Assembly (NCBI GenBank): GCA_963728855.1
Contig: CAVSLN010000010.1
Coordinates: 620,001 to 684,000 of the forward strand
Origin: AC-43 sp963728855
GTDB lineage: Bacteria; Actinomycetota; Actinomycetes; Mycobacteriales; Micromonosporaceae
Length of the DNA: 64,000 bases
Reading direction: 5' to 3'
Both the position numbers and the translations under genes were made by a program. Position 1 is the stretch's first letter, and each line of letters begins with the position of its first letter. The notes beneath the pieces were generated by a model. That model was not told where the DNA came from. It was given only the letters and a program-made list of their open reading frames with translations, and did not search any database. Positions 8,720 through 17,075 of the stretch are shown piece by piece.

Positions 8720-9551
8720 CGTGTACGGCTACCTGGCGCGGCTGCGGCTGCCCGACCCGGGGCCGCCGAGCGTCGACGGGCTGCGGATGCTGCACCGCGC
8801 GCAGGTGGAGCGGGTGCCGTACGAGAACCTCGACATCCAGCTCGGCCGCCCGCCCGGCATCGAGCCGATGGGCTCGTTCCGCCGGGTCATCGGCGGCCGG
8901 GGCGGGTACTGCTACCACCTCAACGGCGCCTTCGCGCTGCTGCTGTCGGCGCTCGGGTACGCGGTGCGCTGGCACCGGGCCGGCGTGCAGATGCGGGACG
9001 AGCCGGGACCGGTCGGCGCGACCGGCAACCACCTTGCCCTGACCGTGCACGGCCTGCCCGGCCCGGACAACCCCGAGGGCATGTGGTTCGTCGACGCCGG
9101 TCTCGGCGACGGCCTGCACGAGCCGCTGCCGCTGCGGGCCGGCCAGTACCGCGACGGTCCGTTCCGGTTCGCCCTGGCCCCGTCCGCCAAGGAGTTCCTC
9201 GGCTGGCGCTTCGAGCACGATCCGGCCGTCGGGTCATTCACGGGCATGGACTTCCGGGCCGACGTCGCCACCGTGGCCGACTTCCAGGCCAGGCACGAGT
9301 GGCTGTCCACCGCGCAGGAGTCCCCGTTCACGCGGGTGGCGACCGTCCAGCGGCGGGACGCGACCGGTGCCGACGTGCTGCGCGGCCGCATGCTCACCCG
9401 GGTACCGGACGGGCGCCCCGTGGAGCTGGGTACGGCGGCCGACTGGTACGCCGTACTCGGCGACGTGTTCGGCATCGTGCTGCCCGAGGACGACCGGGTG
9501 CCGCTCTGGCACCGGGTCAGCGCCGCCCACGGGGCCTGGCTCGCCACATGA
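8706..9551 (+). CDS. nat: Arylamine N-acetyltransferase
   Basis: A 281-residue NAT-family enzyme that transfers acetyl from acetyl-CoA to arylamines and hydrazines. The catalytic triad is visible: Cys69 in RGGYCYHLNGAF, His in GNHLALTV, and Asp in WFVDAGLGD, followed by EPLPLR. The ATG at 8706 sits behind GGAGGAGAGAC and overlaps the end of pgsA, indicating translational coupling. NAT is not part of the mycobacterial ftsK-clgR block, so it is a lineage-specific insertion into this operon. Its native substrate here is unknown. Confidence 0.92.
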   Translation: MAEVDVYGYLARLRLPDPGPPSVDGLRMLHRAQVERVPYENLDIQLGRPPGIEPMGSFRRVIGGRGGYCYHLNGAFALLLSALGYAVRWHRAGVQMRDEPGPVGATGNHLALTVHGLPGPDNPEGMWFVDAGLGDGLHEPLPLRAGQYRDGPFRFALAPSAKEFLGWRFEHDPAVGSFTGMDFRADVATVADFQARHEWLSTAQESPFTRVATVQRRDATGADVLRGRMLTRVPDGRPVELGTAADWYAVLGDVFGIVLPEDDRVPLWHRVSAAHGAWLAT

Positions 9552-9558
9552 CAACCGC

Positions 9559-10026
9559 ATGACGGCCGCCGGCGCGCTGGCCGCGCTGGAGTCGAGGGGC
9601 GAGACGCTGGCCGTCGCGGAGTCGCTGACCGGGGGGCTGCTAGCCGCGACGATCGTCGATGTACCGGGCGCCAGCCGCTCGTTCCGGGGCGGGCTGGTGG
9701 TGTACGCGACCGAACTGAAGGCGAGCCTCGCCGGCGTACCGGCGGACCTGCTCGCGGCGCGCGGACCGGTCGACCCGGACGTCGCAGTCGAGCTGGCCCG
9801 GGGCGCCCGGCGGCGCTGCGCTGCCGACTGGGGCCTGGGCACCACGGGAGTCGCCGGGCCCGACCCGCAGCACGGCGTACCGGCCGGCACGGTGTACGTC
9901 GGGCTGGCCGGCCCGGGCGACGTGACCCGGGCACGCCGGCTGGACCTGCCCGGCGACCGTACGGCGATCCGGCGCGCCACGGTCGAGGCGGCGCTGCGGC
10001 TCCTGACCGAGGCGCTGGTCGGCTGA
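9559..10026 (+). CDS. CinA C-terminal-domain protein, nicotinamide-nucleotide amidase-like
   Basis: A 155-residue stand-alone CinA C-terminal domain (PncC/YgaD type), which deamidates nicotinamide mononucleotide to nicotinate mononucleotide in NAD recycling. Marks are LAVAESLTGGLLAATIVDV, SFRGGLVVYATELKASLAGV, GLGTTGVAGP and PAGTVYVGLA. It starts 7 bp after nat. Its TGA stop lies inside the first unit of the 56-bp repeat array that follows. Confidence 0.88.
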   Translation: MTAAGALAALESRGETLAVAESLTGGLLAATIVDVPGASRSFRGGLVVYATELKASLAGVPADLLAARGPVDPDVAVELARGARRRCAADWGLGTTGVAGPDPQHGVPAGTVYVGLAGPGDVTRARRLDLPGDRTAIRRATVEAALRLLTEALVG

Positions 10027-10248
10027 GCGGAGCCGAGCCGGGGTTTGGTGAGGCGAGCACAGCCGGAAGACGTCTCGGCTGAGCGGAGCCGAGCCGGGGT
10101 TTGGTGAGGCGAGCACAGCCGGAAGACGTCTCGGCTGAGCGGAGCCGAGCCGGGGTTTGGTGAGGCGAGCACAGCCGGAAGACGTCTCGGCTGAGCGGAG
10201 CCGAGCCGGGGTTTGGTGAGGCGAGCACAGCCGGAAGACGTCTCGGCT
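10025..10248 (+). repeat. Family A tandem array, four 56-bp units
   Basis: Four essentially identical 56-bp units beginning at 10025, 10081, 10137 and 10193. Each contains GAGCGGAGCCGAGCCGGGG, the family core TTTGGTGAGGCGAGCACAGCC, and GACGTCTCGGCT, so AGCCGAG and CTCGGCT can pair within a unit. The array starts in the cinA stop codon (GGCTGAGCGG). There are no spacers, so this is not CRISPR. Related copies are at 13686-13862, 41826-41872, 43555-43612 and, weakly, 49015-49060. Confidence 0.95.
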
Positions 10249-10380
10249 GAGGCGGGGAATGCCGGGCCGGTCGGCCGGGTTGTGCACCCGTACCGGTCTG
10301 GGTGTCGTGGGGCACGGTGTGCGGACCGGCGGGAAGCGGGTACCGTGGCGGGATAGCCGTAGACGCAAGGGGGGTGCGAG

Positions 10381-10836
10381 ATGGTCCTACTCCGTCGAGT
10401 GATCGGCGACGCGCTGCGTTCCCGTCGGCAGGCCCAGCACCGCACCCTTCGCGAGGTCTCCACGGCGGCCAACGTGAGCCTCGGCTACCTCTCCGAGATC
10501 GAGCGCGGTCAGAAGGAAGCCTCCAGCGAGCTGCTCGCCGCGATCTGCGACGCGCTCGGTGCGCGCCTGTCCGAGCTGCTGGGTGAGGTGAGCTCGACGG
10601 TGGCGACCGCGGAGGAGATGGACGGCCTGCTGGCGCCCGTGGCGCCGGCGGTACCGGCCCAGGCGTCGGAGCCCAGGGTGTCGGAGCCCAGCGTGTCGGA
10701 GCCCAGCGTGTCGACGATGGTTGATGGCAACGTCGCCGTGACCGTACGGCAGGACACGCCGCTCAAGGCCACCCTGCGGGCCACCCGCCGGGTCCAGCTC
10801 GGCCACCGCGAGCCCGACGTCCTGTCGGCTGCCTGA
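10381..10836 (+). CDS. clgR: ClgR-like XRE-family transcriptional activator
   Basis: A 151-residue HTH protein. ALRSRRQAQHRTLREVSTAA, SLGYLSEIERGQKEAS and LLAAICDALGARLSELL form the Cro/C1-type domain characteristic of ClgR, which activates clp protease and envelope-stress genes in actinobacteria. A low-complexity linker of three near-copies of VSEPSVS follows at about residues 95-112. The protein ends in VLSAA; a C-terminal Ala-Ala is a known ClpP1P2 degradation signal in Streptomyces ClgR. Position directly before pspA and pspM matches Rv2745c-Rv2744c-Rv2743c. The 130 bp upstream hold the promoter, but I see no clear consensus box. Confidence 0.88.
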   Translation: MVLLRRVIGDALRSRRQAQHRTLREVSTAANVSLGYLSEIERGQKEASSELLAAICDALGARLSELLGEVSSTVATAEEMDGLLAPVAPAVPAQASEPRVSEPSVSEPSVSTMVDGNVAVTVRQDTPLKATLRATRRVQLGHREPDVLSAA

Positions 10837-11057
10837 CCGTCGCCGTCGCCGTTGGGCTGGCGAAGCTGAGGCCGAGCTGAGTACCGACCGCTTCGTGGAT
10901 CCGTTCCGGGCTTTCCTGGGCGTATCGTCGCCGATGTCGGGCGTGGTCGTCGGGTGAGCGGCGTGACGAGGTCGCATCCTCCTGACACGATGGGATGACC
11001 GTCCCACCGACGATGGCCGGCAGACCGACGATGGCCGCAGAGAGGAACCGAGCAGAG

Positions 11058-11927
11058 ATGGCGAACCCGTTCGTCAAGGGCTGGCGTTACCTGATGGCGC
11101 TGTTCGGCGCCAAGATCGATGAGTACGCCGACCCGAAGGTGCAGATCCAGCAGGCGATCGAGGACGCCCAGCGGCAGCACCAGGCGCTCGTCCAGCAGGC
11201 CGCGGCGGTGATCGGTAACCAGCGCCAGCTGGAGATGAAGCTGTCCCGGCAGATGGACGACGTGCAGAAGCTGCAGGCGTCGGCCCGCCAGGCGCTGGTG
11301 CTCGCGGACAAGGCCAGGGGCGAGGGCAACGAGGCCAAGGCGCAGGAGTACGAGACGACCGCGCAGACGTTCGCCACCCAGCTGGTGGCCGGCGAGCAGA
11401 ACATGGAGGACCTCAAGACGCTGCACGACCAGGCGCTGTCCGCGGCCGGTCAGGCCCGCCGGGCGGTCGAGAACAACCAGCACATCCTCCAGCAGAAGCT
11501 CGCCGAGCGGACCAAGCTGCTCAGCCAGCTTGAGCAGGCGAAGATGCAGGAGACCGTGGCGAGGTCGCTGGAGTCGATGTCGTCGCTGGCCGCGCCCGGC
11601 AACACGCCGTCGCTGGACGAGGTGCGGGAGAAGATCGAGCGGCGGTACGCCAACGCGATGGGCCGCGCCGAGCTGGCCTCCAACTCGGTTGAGGGCCGGA
11701 TGCTCGAGGTGCAGAAGTCGACGCTGGACATGGCCGGCTCGTCCCGACTGGACCAGATCCGGGCCAGCATGGCGGGCGAGCAGCTGGCCGCCGGCCAGAC
11801 CGCGCCGGCCGTCGAGGCCGCCCCGGCGCAGCAGGCAAATGCGCCACGGGACGCGAGCGTGTCCCGGCTGGACGAGATCCGGGCGAGCATGGGGCGGGAC
11901 AAGTCCGGGGACCAGGCGGCTGGCTGA
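11058..11927 (+). CDS. pspA: PspA/IM30 family envelope-stress protein (35-kDa antigen homologue)
   Basis: A 289-residue PspA/IM30 protein that binds and stabilises the inner face of the cytoplasmic membrane under stress. ANPFVKGWRYLMALFGAKID is the amphipathic N-terminus, followed by a long alpha-helical coiled coil rich in Gln, Glu and Lys to about residue 225. The C-terminal tail carries a duplicated motif, SRLDQIRASM and SRLDEIRASM, separated by an Ala/Pro/Gln linker. The ATG at 11058 gives the canonical N-terminus; AGAGGAAC lies about 13 bases upstream. Likely activated by the preceding ClgR. Confidence 0.92.
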   Translation: MANPFVKGWRYLMALFGAKIDEYADPKVQIQQAIEDAQRQHQALVQQAAAVIGNQRQLEMKLSRQMDDVQKLQASARQALVLADKARGEGNEAKAQEYETTAQTFATQLVAGEQNMEDLKTLHDQALSAAGQARRAVENNQHILQQKLAERTKLLSQLEQAKMQETVARSLESMSSLAAPGNTPSLDEVREKIERRYANAMGRAELASNSVEGRMLEVQKSTLDMAGSSRLDQIRASMAGEQLAAGQTAPAVEAAPAQQANAPRDASVSRLDEIRASMGRDKSGDQAAG

Positions 11928-11949
11928 CGGTTGCGACGGGTGACGGGCG

Positions 11950-12720
11950 ATGGCTGACGAGCGGACCCGGTACTTCCGGCAGCTGGGTCGGCTGCGCCGG
12001 GCGGCCCGCCGGTGGAGCGTGCTGGCGGGTACGTTCGGCGGGGCGAGCGCGGTGCTCATCCCGTACCGCGGGCTGGGCTGGCCGGACGCCGTCTGGGCCG
12101 CGCTGACCGGCGGCAGCCTCGCCTTCACCGCCTGGCGGTGGGCCGACTACCGGGTGCTGGCCGTGCGGCCGGCCCCGCCACCGGCCGACCCCGCGCAGGC
12201 CGGGATGCTGTCCCGGGCCCGGCTGGAGGCGCTCGTCGCGCGGCTGCCCGCCGGTCGTGGGGCGCTCGCCGAGCTGCACCGGATGCAGAGCCGGGCGCGG
12301 GTCCGGGGCTCCTCGGTCGTAGCGGCGTGGACCCGGCTGGACCGGGCGGCACAGGCGTTCGCCGGGCTGTCCGGACGGCTGGGCGGGTTGGCGCCGTCGA
12401 CCGCCCTGGAGGCGGCGACGGCCGAGCGTACCCTCCGGGAGCTGGGTGAGCGGACCGCGGCCGTCGAGCGGGCCTTGGCGCTCGCGCCCGGGGACGGTGC
12501 GCTGCATGGCGCGCACGCCGAGCTGCTCGGCCACTTCGTCGAGGGCGTGGAGGCGTACGAGGCGATGGTCGCCGCGGCTGCCGGCTGCGTTGCCCAGGAC
12601 GGCCGGGTGGCTACCGACCACAGCGCGATCGAGCGCCTGACCGAGGCGACCGACCTGCTGCGCGGGATCGCGGACGGGCTGGTCGAGCTGACCACCGTAC
12701 CGCTGCGCACCTCAGGCTGA
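11950..12720 (+). CDS. pspM: PspM-like membrane protein (Rv2743c homologue)
   Basis: A 256-residue protein with an arginine-rich N-terminus, two membrane helices (about residues 22-62, around WSVLAGTFGGASAVLIPYRG and AVWAALTGGSLAFTAWRW) and a long helical cytoplasmic part with coiled-coil character. Its place directly downstream of pspA, 22 bp away, matches M. tuberculosis Rv2743c (PspM), which tethers PspA to the membrane. Sequence conservation in this family is low, so the name rests mainly on synteny and topology. Confidence 0.7.
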   Translation: MADERTRYFRQLGRLRRAARRWSVLAGTFGGASAVLIPYRGLGWPDAVWAALTGGSLAFTAWRWADYRVLAVRPAPPPADPAQAGMLSRARLEALVARLPAGRGALAELHRMQSRARVRGSSVVAAWTRLDRAAQAFAGLSGRLGGLAPSTALEAATAERTLRELGERTAAVERALALAPGDGALHGAHAELLGHFVEGVEAYEAMVAAAAGCVAQDGRVATDHSAIERLTEATDLLRGIADGLVELTTVPLRTSG

Positions 12721-12736
12721 TCGATGTACCGGTACG

Positions 12737-13648
12737 GTGAGCGGCGTGCGTCGATGCGCCTTCCTGGTCGTACTCCTCCTGGCGGGCTGTAGCTCGCCCC
12801 CGGCGAAGCCGGATGCCGCCTGGATGCCGGGCGCGTCCCAGGCCCCTTCGGCCGCGCCGTCGTCGTCCGCGCTCTCCCCTTCCGCGGGACCGTCGGCAGG
12901 CCCTTCGCCAACGCTGGCCCGCCCGGGTGGGGCGGGCCGGGTCGACCTCACCGACCCGCGCAAGAAGGACATCGCCATGCGGCTGGTGTCCAGCGCGGAG
13001 AACTCGTCGCTGGACTGGCGGGCCCAGTACCGCTACGTCAAGGACATCGGCGACGGTCGGGGGTACACGGCGGGGATCATCGGGTTCTGTACGGGCACCG
13101 GCGACCTGCTGGAGCTCGTCGAGGCGTACACCCGGACCAAGCCGGGCAACGTGCTCGCCAAGTACCTGCCGGCGCTGCGCGCGGTGAACGGCAGCGCCTC
13201 ACACGCCGGGCTCGACCCGGGCTTCCCGGCGGACTGGCGTAGCGCCGCGGCCGACCCGGTGTTCCAGGCGGCCCAGGACAGCGAGCGCGACACGGTGTAC
13301 TTCAACCCTGCCGTCAAGCAGGCCAAGGCCGACGGGCTGCGCGCGCTCGGGCAGTTCATCTACTACGACGCGATCGTCATGCACGGTCCGGGCAGCGGCG
13401 CCGGCAGCTTCGGCGGGATCCGGGCGGCCGCCCTGCGGAAGGCGAGGCCACCGTCGGCCGGCGGTGACGAAGTTACCTATCTCAATGCGTTCCTCGACGT
13501 GCGCGTGGCGGCGATGCTGACCGAGGAGGCGCACAGCGACACCAGCCGGGTCGACACCGAGCAGCGGGTGTTCCTGCGCGCCGGCAACCTCGACCTGTCC
13601 ACCCCGCTGACCTGGAAGGTGTACGGCGACCCGTACACCATCAGTTAG
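12737..13648 (+). CDS. Chitosanase, glycoside hydrolase family 46, lipoprotein
   Basis: A 303-residue GH46 endo-chitosanase that cuts beta-1,4-linked glucosamine polymers outside the cell. A short signal ends in the lipobox LLLAGCSS, so it is predicted to be lipid-anchored, which is unusual for a family of freely secreted enzymes. A Ser/Pro/Ala-rich linker spans about residues 25-65. The catalytic domain begins LTDPRKKDIAMRLVSSAENS. The general acid is Glu88 (SSAENSSLDW) and the second catalytic residue Asp106 (DIGDGRGYTAGI), with the 18-residue spacing seen in Streptomyces N174 chitosanase (E22/D40). TFGGIRAAAL-like and LDVRVAAM segments follow. It is followed by a family A repeat array. Confidence 0.9.
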   Translation: MSGVRRCAFLVVLLLAGCSSPPAKPDAAWMPGASQAPSAAPSSSALSPSAGPSAGPSPTLARPGGAGRVDLTDPRKKDIAMRLVSSAENSSLDWRAQYRYVKDIGDGRGYTAGIIGFCTGTGDLLELVEAYTRTKPGNVLAKYLPALRAVNGSASHAGLDPGFPADWRSAAADPVFQAAQDSERDTVYFNPAVKQAKADGLRALGQFIYYDAIVMHGPGSGAGSFGGIRAAALRKARPPSAGGDEVTYLNAFLDVRVAAMLTEEAHSDTSRVDTEQRVFLRAGNLDLSTPLTWKVYGDPYTIS

Positions 13649-13685
13649 CTCCGGAGACACCGGGGTGGCGCGGATGCCGCACACT

Positions 13686-13862
13686 CGGCTGAGCGCAGCC
13701 GCAGCCGTTCTTTGGCGAGGCGAGCACAGCCAACGTGGCTCGGCGCAGCGCAGCCGCAGCCGTTCTTTGGCGAGGCGAGCACAGCCAACGTGGCTCGGCG
13801 CAGCGCAGCCGCAGCCGTTCTTTGGCGAGGCGAGCACAGCCAACGTGGCTCGGCGCAGCGCG
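13686..13862 (+). repeat. Family A tandem array, three 55-bp units plus a partial
   Basis: Three units with 55-bp period; the shared block GCGCAGCCGCAGCCG starts at 13693, 13748 and 13803, each followed by TTCTTTGGCGAGGCGAGC and ACAGCCAACGTGGCT, with a truncated fourth unit at 13858. It lies 37 bp after the chitosanase stop and in its sense. The rest of the 328-bp gap before the next start (13863-13977) shows only a possible alternative upstream start (ATG 13897) for the following gene. Confidence 0.95.
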
Positions 13863-13977
13863 CCGGATCCGGTACCGGATCCGGCGGGGTCGGAGGATGA
13901 TGTCGCGCAGCTCGAAGCGCGCCCGGCAACGGCGCCGGCGCGCGCGACAACACGGGTCCACGTCGAAGGAGGGGACG

Positions 13978-14358
13978 GTGGCAGCCTTACCACCGCGCGG
14001 AGCACCCCGGCCCCGGCGGTCGAACACGGTCCCGCCGCCCGGACTGCCCCGGCCCCGGCGGTCCAACGCGGTCAAGATCGGCGCTGTCGGGGCGCTCGCC
14101 GCCTCGTTCCTCGGCTGTTGCGGGATCGGCGCGGCGGCGATGTTCAGCGGGAGCGGCCACGACCAGTACTGTGTCGACTCGCGTACGGACACCCGGGTCA
14201 CCGACGACCACTGCAGACCGGAGAGCGGCTACTACCACTGGTACTACGTCAACCTGGGCAGCCGCGTGTCCGGCGTCGGAGGCCACATGTCGGGCGGGTC
14301 GTACACGGTGCCGTCGCGCGGCGGCTTCGGCGGCCACGGCGACAGTGGGGGCGGCTAG
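13978..14358 (+). CDS. Small membrane-anchored protein, DUF1190-like partner of GspS-like enzyme
   Basis: A 126-residue protein. The GTG at 13978 has a strong AAGGAGGGG five bases upstream; an in-frame ATG at 13897 would add 27 Arg-rich residues. The N-terminus has a twofold repeat around RPRRSNTV and RPRRSNAV. One membrane helix follows (VKIGAVGALAASFLGCCGIG), then a Cys-containing extracellular part (YCVDSRTD, DDHC) and a Gly/Ser-rich tail with YYHWYYVNLG. It resembles DUF1190/YgiB-type proteins, which often accompany glutathionylspermidine-synthase-like enzymes, and the next gene is one. Function unknown. Confidence 0.65.
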   Translation: MAALPPRGAPRPRRSNTVPPPGLPRPRRSNAVKIGAVGALAASFLGCCGIGAAAMFSGSGHDQYCVDSRTDTRVTDDHCRPESGYYHWYYVNLGSRVSGVGGHMSGGSYTVPSRGGFGGHGDSGGG

Positions 14359-14362
14359 TCCC

Positions 14363-15526
14363 ATGCGGAGGGTGAGCGTGGCCCCTCGGCCGGACTGGTA
14401 CGCGACCGTACGCGGGCAGGGGCTGGTCTACACCGACACCGAGCTGCCCGGCGGCGGGGTGATGTCGTACTGGGACGAGTCGGCGTGCTACGAGCTGGAC
14501 CTGGCCGAGGTGCTCCGGTTGGAGGAGGCGACCGAGCGGCTGCACGAGATGTGCGTGGCAGCCGCGGCGTACGTGGTCACCCGGGGCCGGTACGCCGAGT
14601 ACGGGATCCCGGACTGGGCGGCCGGTGCGGTGGCGCACAGCCTCGAGTCCCGCCCGCCGACCCTGTACGGCCGCTTCGACCTCTGGTACGACGGCGCCGG
14701 CGAGCCGAAGCTGCTGGAGTACAACGCCGATACGCCGACCGCGCTCGTGGAGGCGGCCATCGTGCAGTGGTACTGGCTGGAGCAGGCGCACCCCGGTGAC
14801 GACCAGTGGAACAGCCTGCACGAGCGGCTGGTGGACAGCTGGCGGGCGATCGCGCCCCGGCTGGCCGGCGACCTCGTGCACTTCGCCTGGTCGGCCGACG
14901 AGACCACCGGCGAGGACCTGATGACGGTCGGGTACCTCGCCGAGACCGCGCACCAGGCGGGGCTGCGCACCGACCTGGTACCGATGCACGAGATCGGCTG
15001 GGACGGGCGGGGCTTCATCGGGGCGTACGACGAGCGGATCCGTACCTGCTTCAAGCTCTATCCATGGGAGTGGATGCTTGCCGAGCCGTACGGGCGACCG
15101 GCGCTCGACCCCCGTACCCCGACGCTCTGGCTCGAACCCGCCTGGAAGCTGCTGCTGTCCAACAAGGCGCTGCTGGCCGTGCTCTGGGAGCTCTACCCCG
15201 ACCACCCCAACCTGCTGCCCGCCTACCTCGACGGTCCGCGCGACATGCCCGAGTACGTGGCCAAGCCGCTGCTCGGCCGGGAGGGCGCCGGGGTGTGCGT
15301 GGTGACCCCGTCCGGGGCGCAGCCGCCGCCCGACCCGGCGGAGCGGTACTGCTACCAGAGGCTCCAGCCGCTGCCCACGTTCGCCGGCAACCGCGTGGTG
15401 CTGGGCAGCTGGGTGGTGACGAACCCGGACGGGCGCGGGGAGTCGGCCGGCGGCGGCTTCCGCGAGAGCGACGGTCTGGTCACCGACGGGTACGCCCGGT
15501 TCCTGCCGCATCTCATCCGCGGGTGA
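14363..15526 (+). CDS. Glutathionylspermidine synthase-like ATP-grasp ligase
   Basis: A protein of about 387 residues from the GspS C-terminal (pre-ATP-grasp) family, which ligates peptides to polyamines or other amines using ATP. Marks are YWDESACYELDLAEVLRLE, LYGRFDLWYDGAGEPKLLEY followed by NADTPTALVEAA, FKLYPWEWMLAEPYG, WLEPAWKLLLSNKALL, EYVAKPLLGREGAGV and VLGSWVVTNPDG. The amidase half of the E. coli enzyme is absent, as in the YjfC/YgiC branch. The start is ambiguous: ATG 14363, 4 bp after the previous gene, or GTG 14378 behind GGAGGG. Real substrates of this branch are not established and actinobacteria do not make trypanothione. Confidence 0.85.
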   Translation: MRRVSVAPRPDWYATVRGQGLVYTDTELPGGGVMSYWDESACYELDLAEVLRLEEATERLHEMCVAAAAYVVTRGRYAEYGIPDWAAGAVAHSLESRPPTLYGRFDLWYDGAGEPKLLEYNADTPTALVEAAIVQWYWLEQAHPGDDQWNSLHERLVDSWRAIAPRLAGDLVHFAWSADETTGEDLMTVGYLAETAHQAGLRTDLVPMHEIGWDGRGFIGAYDERIRTCFKLYPWEWMLAEPYGRPALDPRTPTLWLEPAWKLLLSNKALLAVLWELYPDHPNLLPAYLDGPRDMPEYVAKPLLGREGAGVCVVTPSGAQPPPDPAERYCYQRLQPLPTFAGNRVVLGSWVVTNPDGRGESAGGGFRESDGLVTDGYARFLPHLIRG

Positions 15527-15539
15527 CCCTGCGGGGAGG

Positions 15540-17075
15540 TCAGCCCCCGCCGTTCGGCTTGATGACCCGGGCCACCGAGGAGGCCATCCGGATCATCCCC
15601 ACCCCGGTCGGGTGGAACGGGTGGCCGTCGGCGAGGCCCTGGATGTCCGCGCCGAGCTTGTCCGTACTGGCCTCGCACAACGGGGTCAGCACCGGTCGGG
15701 CGGTCTCGAACCGGTACTTCTTCGCGCCGTTGGTCAGCACGTCGTTCAGCTCCGCGTTGCGGCTTTCCAGCAGCTTGATGTTGTCCGGGCTCAGGCCCCC
15801 CGCCTGCCCGGGCGCCCGGGTGTCGCGGCAGCTCGCCTCCGGCTTGAACAGGTCGTAGGAGGTGACCACGACCACCTGCGGGCTGTCCGGCAGGTCGTTG
15901 AGGTCCCGCAGCAGGTCGCCGTAGTCCTTGTCGAACGCGCCGAGGCGGTACTGGAACTCGCCCTGCGTCAGGTTGTCCTGGCAGTTGTCGACGCCGTAGC
16001 AGTAGCGCAGGAAGTCGGCCCAGTAGAGGTCGTTCGGGCCGACCATGACGACCACGAACTTCAGCCCCTCCACCTGCTTGAGCCGGCCGACCTGGGGCGG
16101 CAGCACCCGGCCGCCCGCGTCCTGGGGGCCGAGGAGGCCCTGGGCGATGGAGGCTCCCGAACAGGCCAGGTTCAGCACGCCGGTACCGAGCTGGCTGCCG
16201 AGCTCGTCGGCCAGCGAGTCGGAGCTGCGCGCACATGCCTTGTCGTCGTCGCTGGCGCTCGGCACCGGTGGGCCGCCGAGCCGGGCCGCGCGGGAGTCGC
16301 CGATCACCGCGCCGGCGTACCCCCGCACCTTCGGGCCGACCGGCGAGGGCGAGAGGTGGTACGTGCCGACGAGGTCGGACAGCGAGCGCACGTTCTGCAG
16401 CCCGCGTACCGCGCCGAGGTAGGCGAGGCCGCCGGCCACGGCCCAGGCGAGCATCGCGCAGGTGACCGCGATGATGGCCATGCCCCGGATCTGGCCGGCG
16501 CTCTGGCTCCAGATCTCCGCGACGGTGCGCTCGGACGCCCCGGCCTGGCGGCGCAGCGTGGCGAGGATGCGGAGGTACGCGGTACAGGCGGTGGCGGTCA
16601 GGGTGAACGCGAACAGGACCAGCGTGGCCCACCCGTACCACCGGAGGAACCCGTCCCCGACGGAGCTGACGGCGGCCGACTGCGCCTGCTGGCTCGTGCT
16701 CGGGTTGAGTACCGCGTTGGCCGCGGCGTTGCGCTGGATCGGCCCGAGCGTGAGCTTCGGCCGCAGCGGGCCGTATACCTGTAGCGGGGTGATGTCGAGG
16801 TCGGTGTTGCCGATCTGGATCAGCTGGGCCGGGCCGGACAGCGACAGGCTCGGGTCACGGGCGCCGACCGACAGGTGCTGTCCCGCGGCCGTGACGTCCT
16901 GGCTGGGCGTCACCCAGATCGTGGTGGGGATGCCGAAGAGCAGGCAGAAGACCACGAGCAGGAGGGTGGGTAGCGAGCGCAGCTCGCGGCGGATGATGCC
17001 GGGCCCGCTTCTGCGCCAGCGCCGGGTCCGCGACCCGGCCGCCGGCGGGGGTGGGGGAGAGTCCTCGGCCGTCAC
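15540..17075 (-). CDS. Membrane-anchored SGNH/GDSL-type hydrolase
   Basis: A 511-residue protein. The GTG start at 17075 has a GGGGGTAAG-like site upstream. A cytoplasmic Pro/Arg-rich N-terminus leads into membrane helices near residues 45-65 (LPTLLLVVFCLLFGIPTTIW), 170-195 and 225-250. The C-terminal SGNH domain has block I AVIGDSRAARLGG (nucleophile Ser), block III VMVGPNDLYW (Asn) and block V DGHPFHPTGVGMI (Asp/His). These enzymes deacylate lipids or polysaccharides; with this topology the active site would face outside. The substrate is unknown. It lies 120 bp downstream of the glycosylase gene in the same direction. Confidence 0.8.
   Translation of the reverse strand: MTAEDSPPPPPAAGSRTRRWRRSGPGIIRRELRSLPTLLLVVFCLLFGIPTTIWVTPSQDVTAAGQHLSVGARDPSLSLSGPAQLIQIGNTDLDITPLQVYGPLRPKLTLGPIQRNAAANAVLNPSTSQQAQSAAVSSVGDGFLRWYGWATLVLFAFTLTATACTAYLRILATLRRQAGASERTVAEIWSQSAGQIRGMAIIAVTCAMLAWAVAGGLAYLGAVRGLQNVRSLSDLVGTYHLSPSPVGPKVRGYAGAVIGDSRAARLGGPPVPSASDDDKACARSSDSLADELGSQLGTGVLNLACSGASIAQGLLGPQDAGGRVLPPQVGRLKQVEGLKFVVVMVGPNDLYWADFLRYCYGVDNCQDNLTQGEFQYRLGAFDKDYGDLLRDLNDLPDSPQVVVVTSYDLFKPEASCRDTRAPGQAGGLSPDNIKLLESRNAELNDVLTNGAKKYRFETARPVLTPLCEASTDKLGADIQGLADGHPFHPTGVGMIRMASSVARVIKPNGGG

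Noticed and set aside
10025..10248. Possible CRISPR array
   Set aside because: Units are directly adjacent, with no unique spacers, and no cas genes are nearby.
13686..13862. Possible translated repeat protein across the array
   Set aside because: A frame is open because the 55-bp units lack stops in one phase, but there is no start signal and the array is intergenic after a gene stop.
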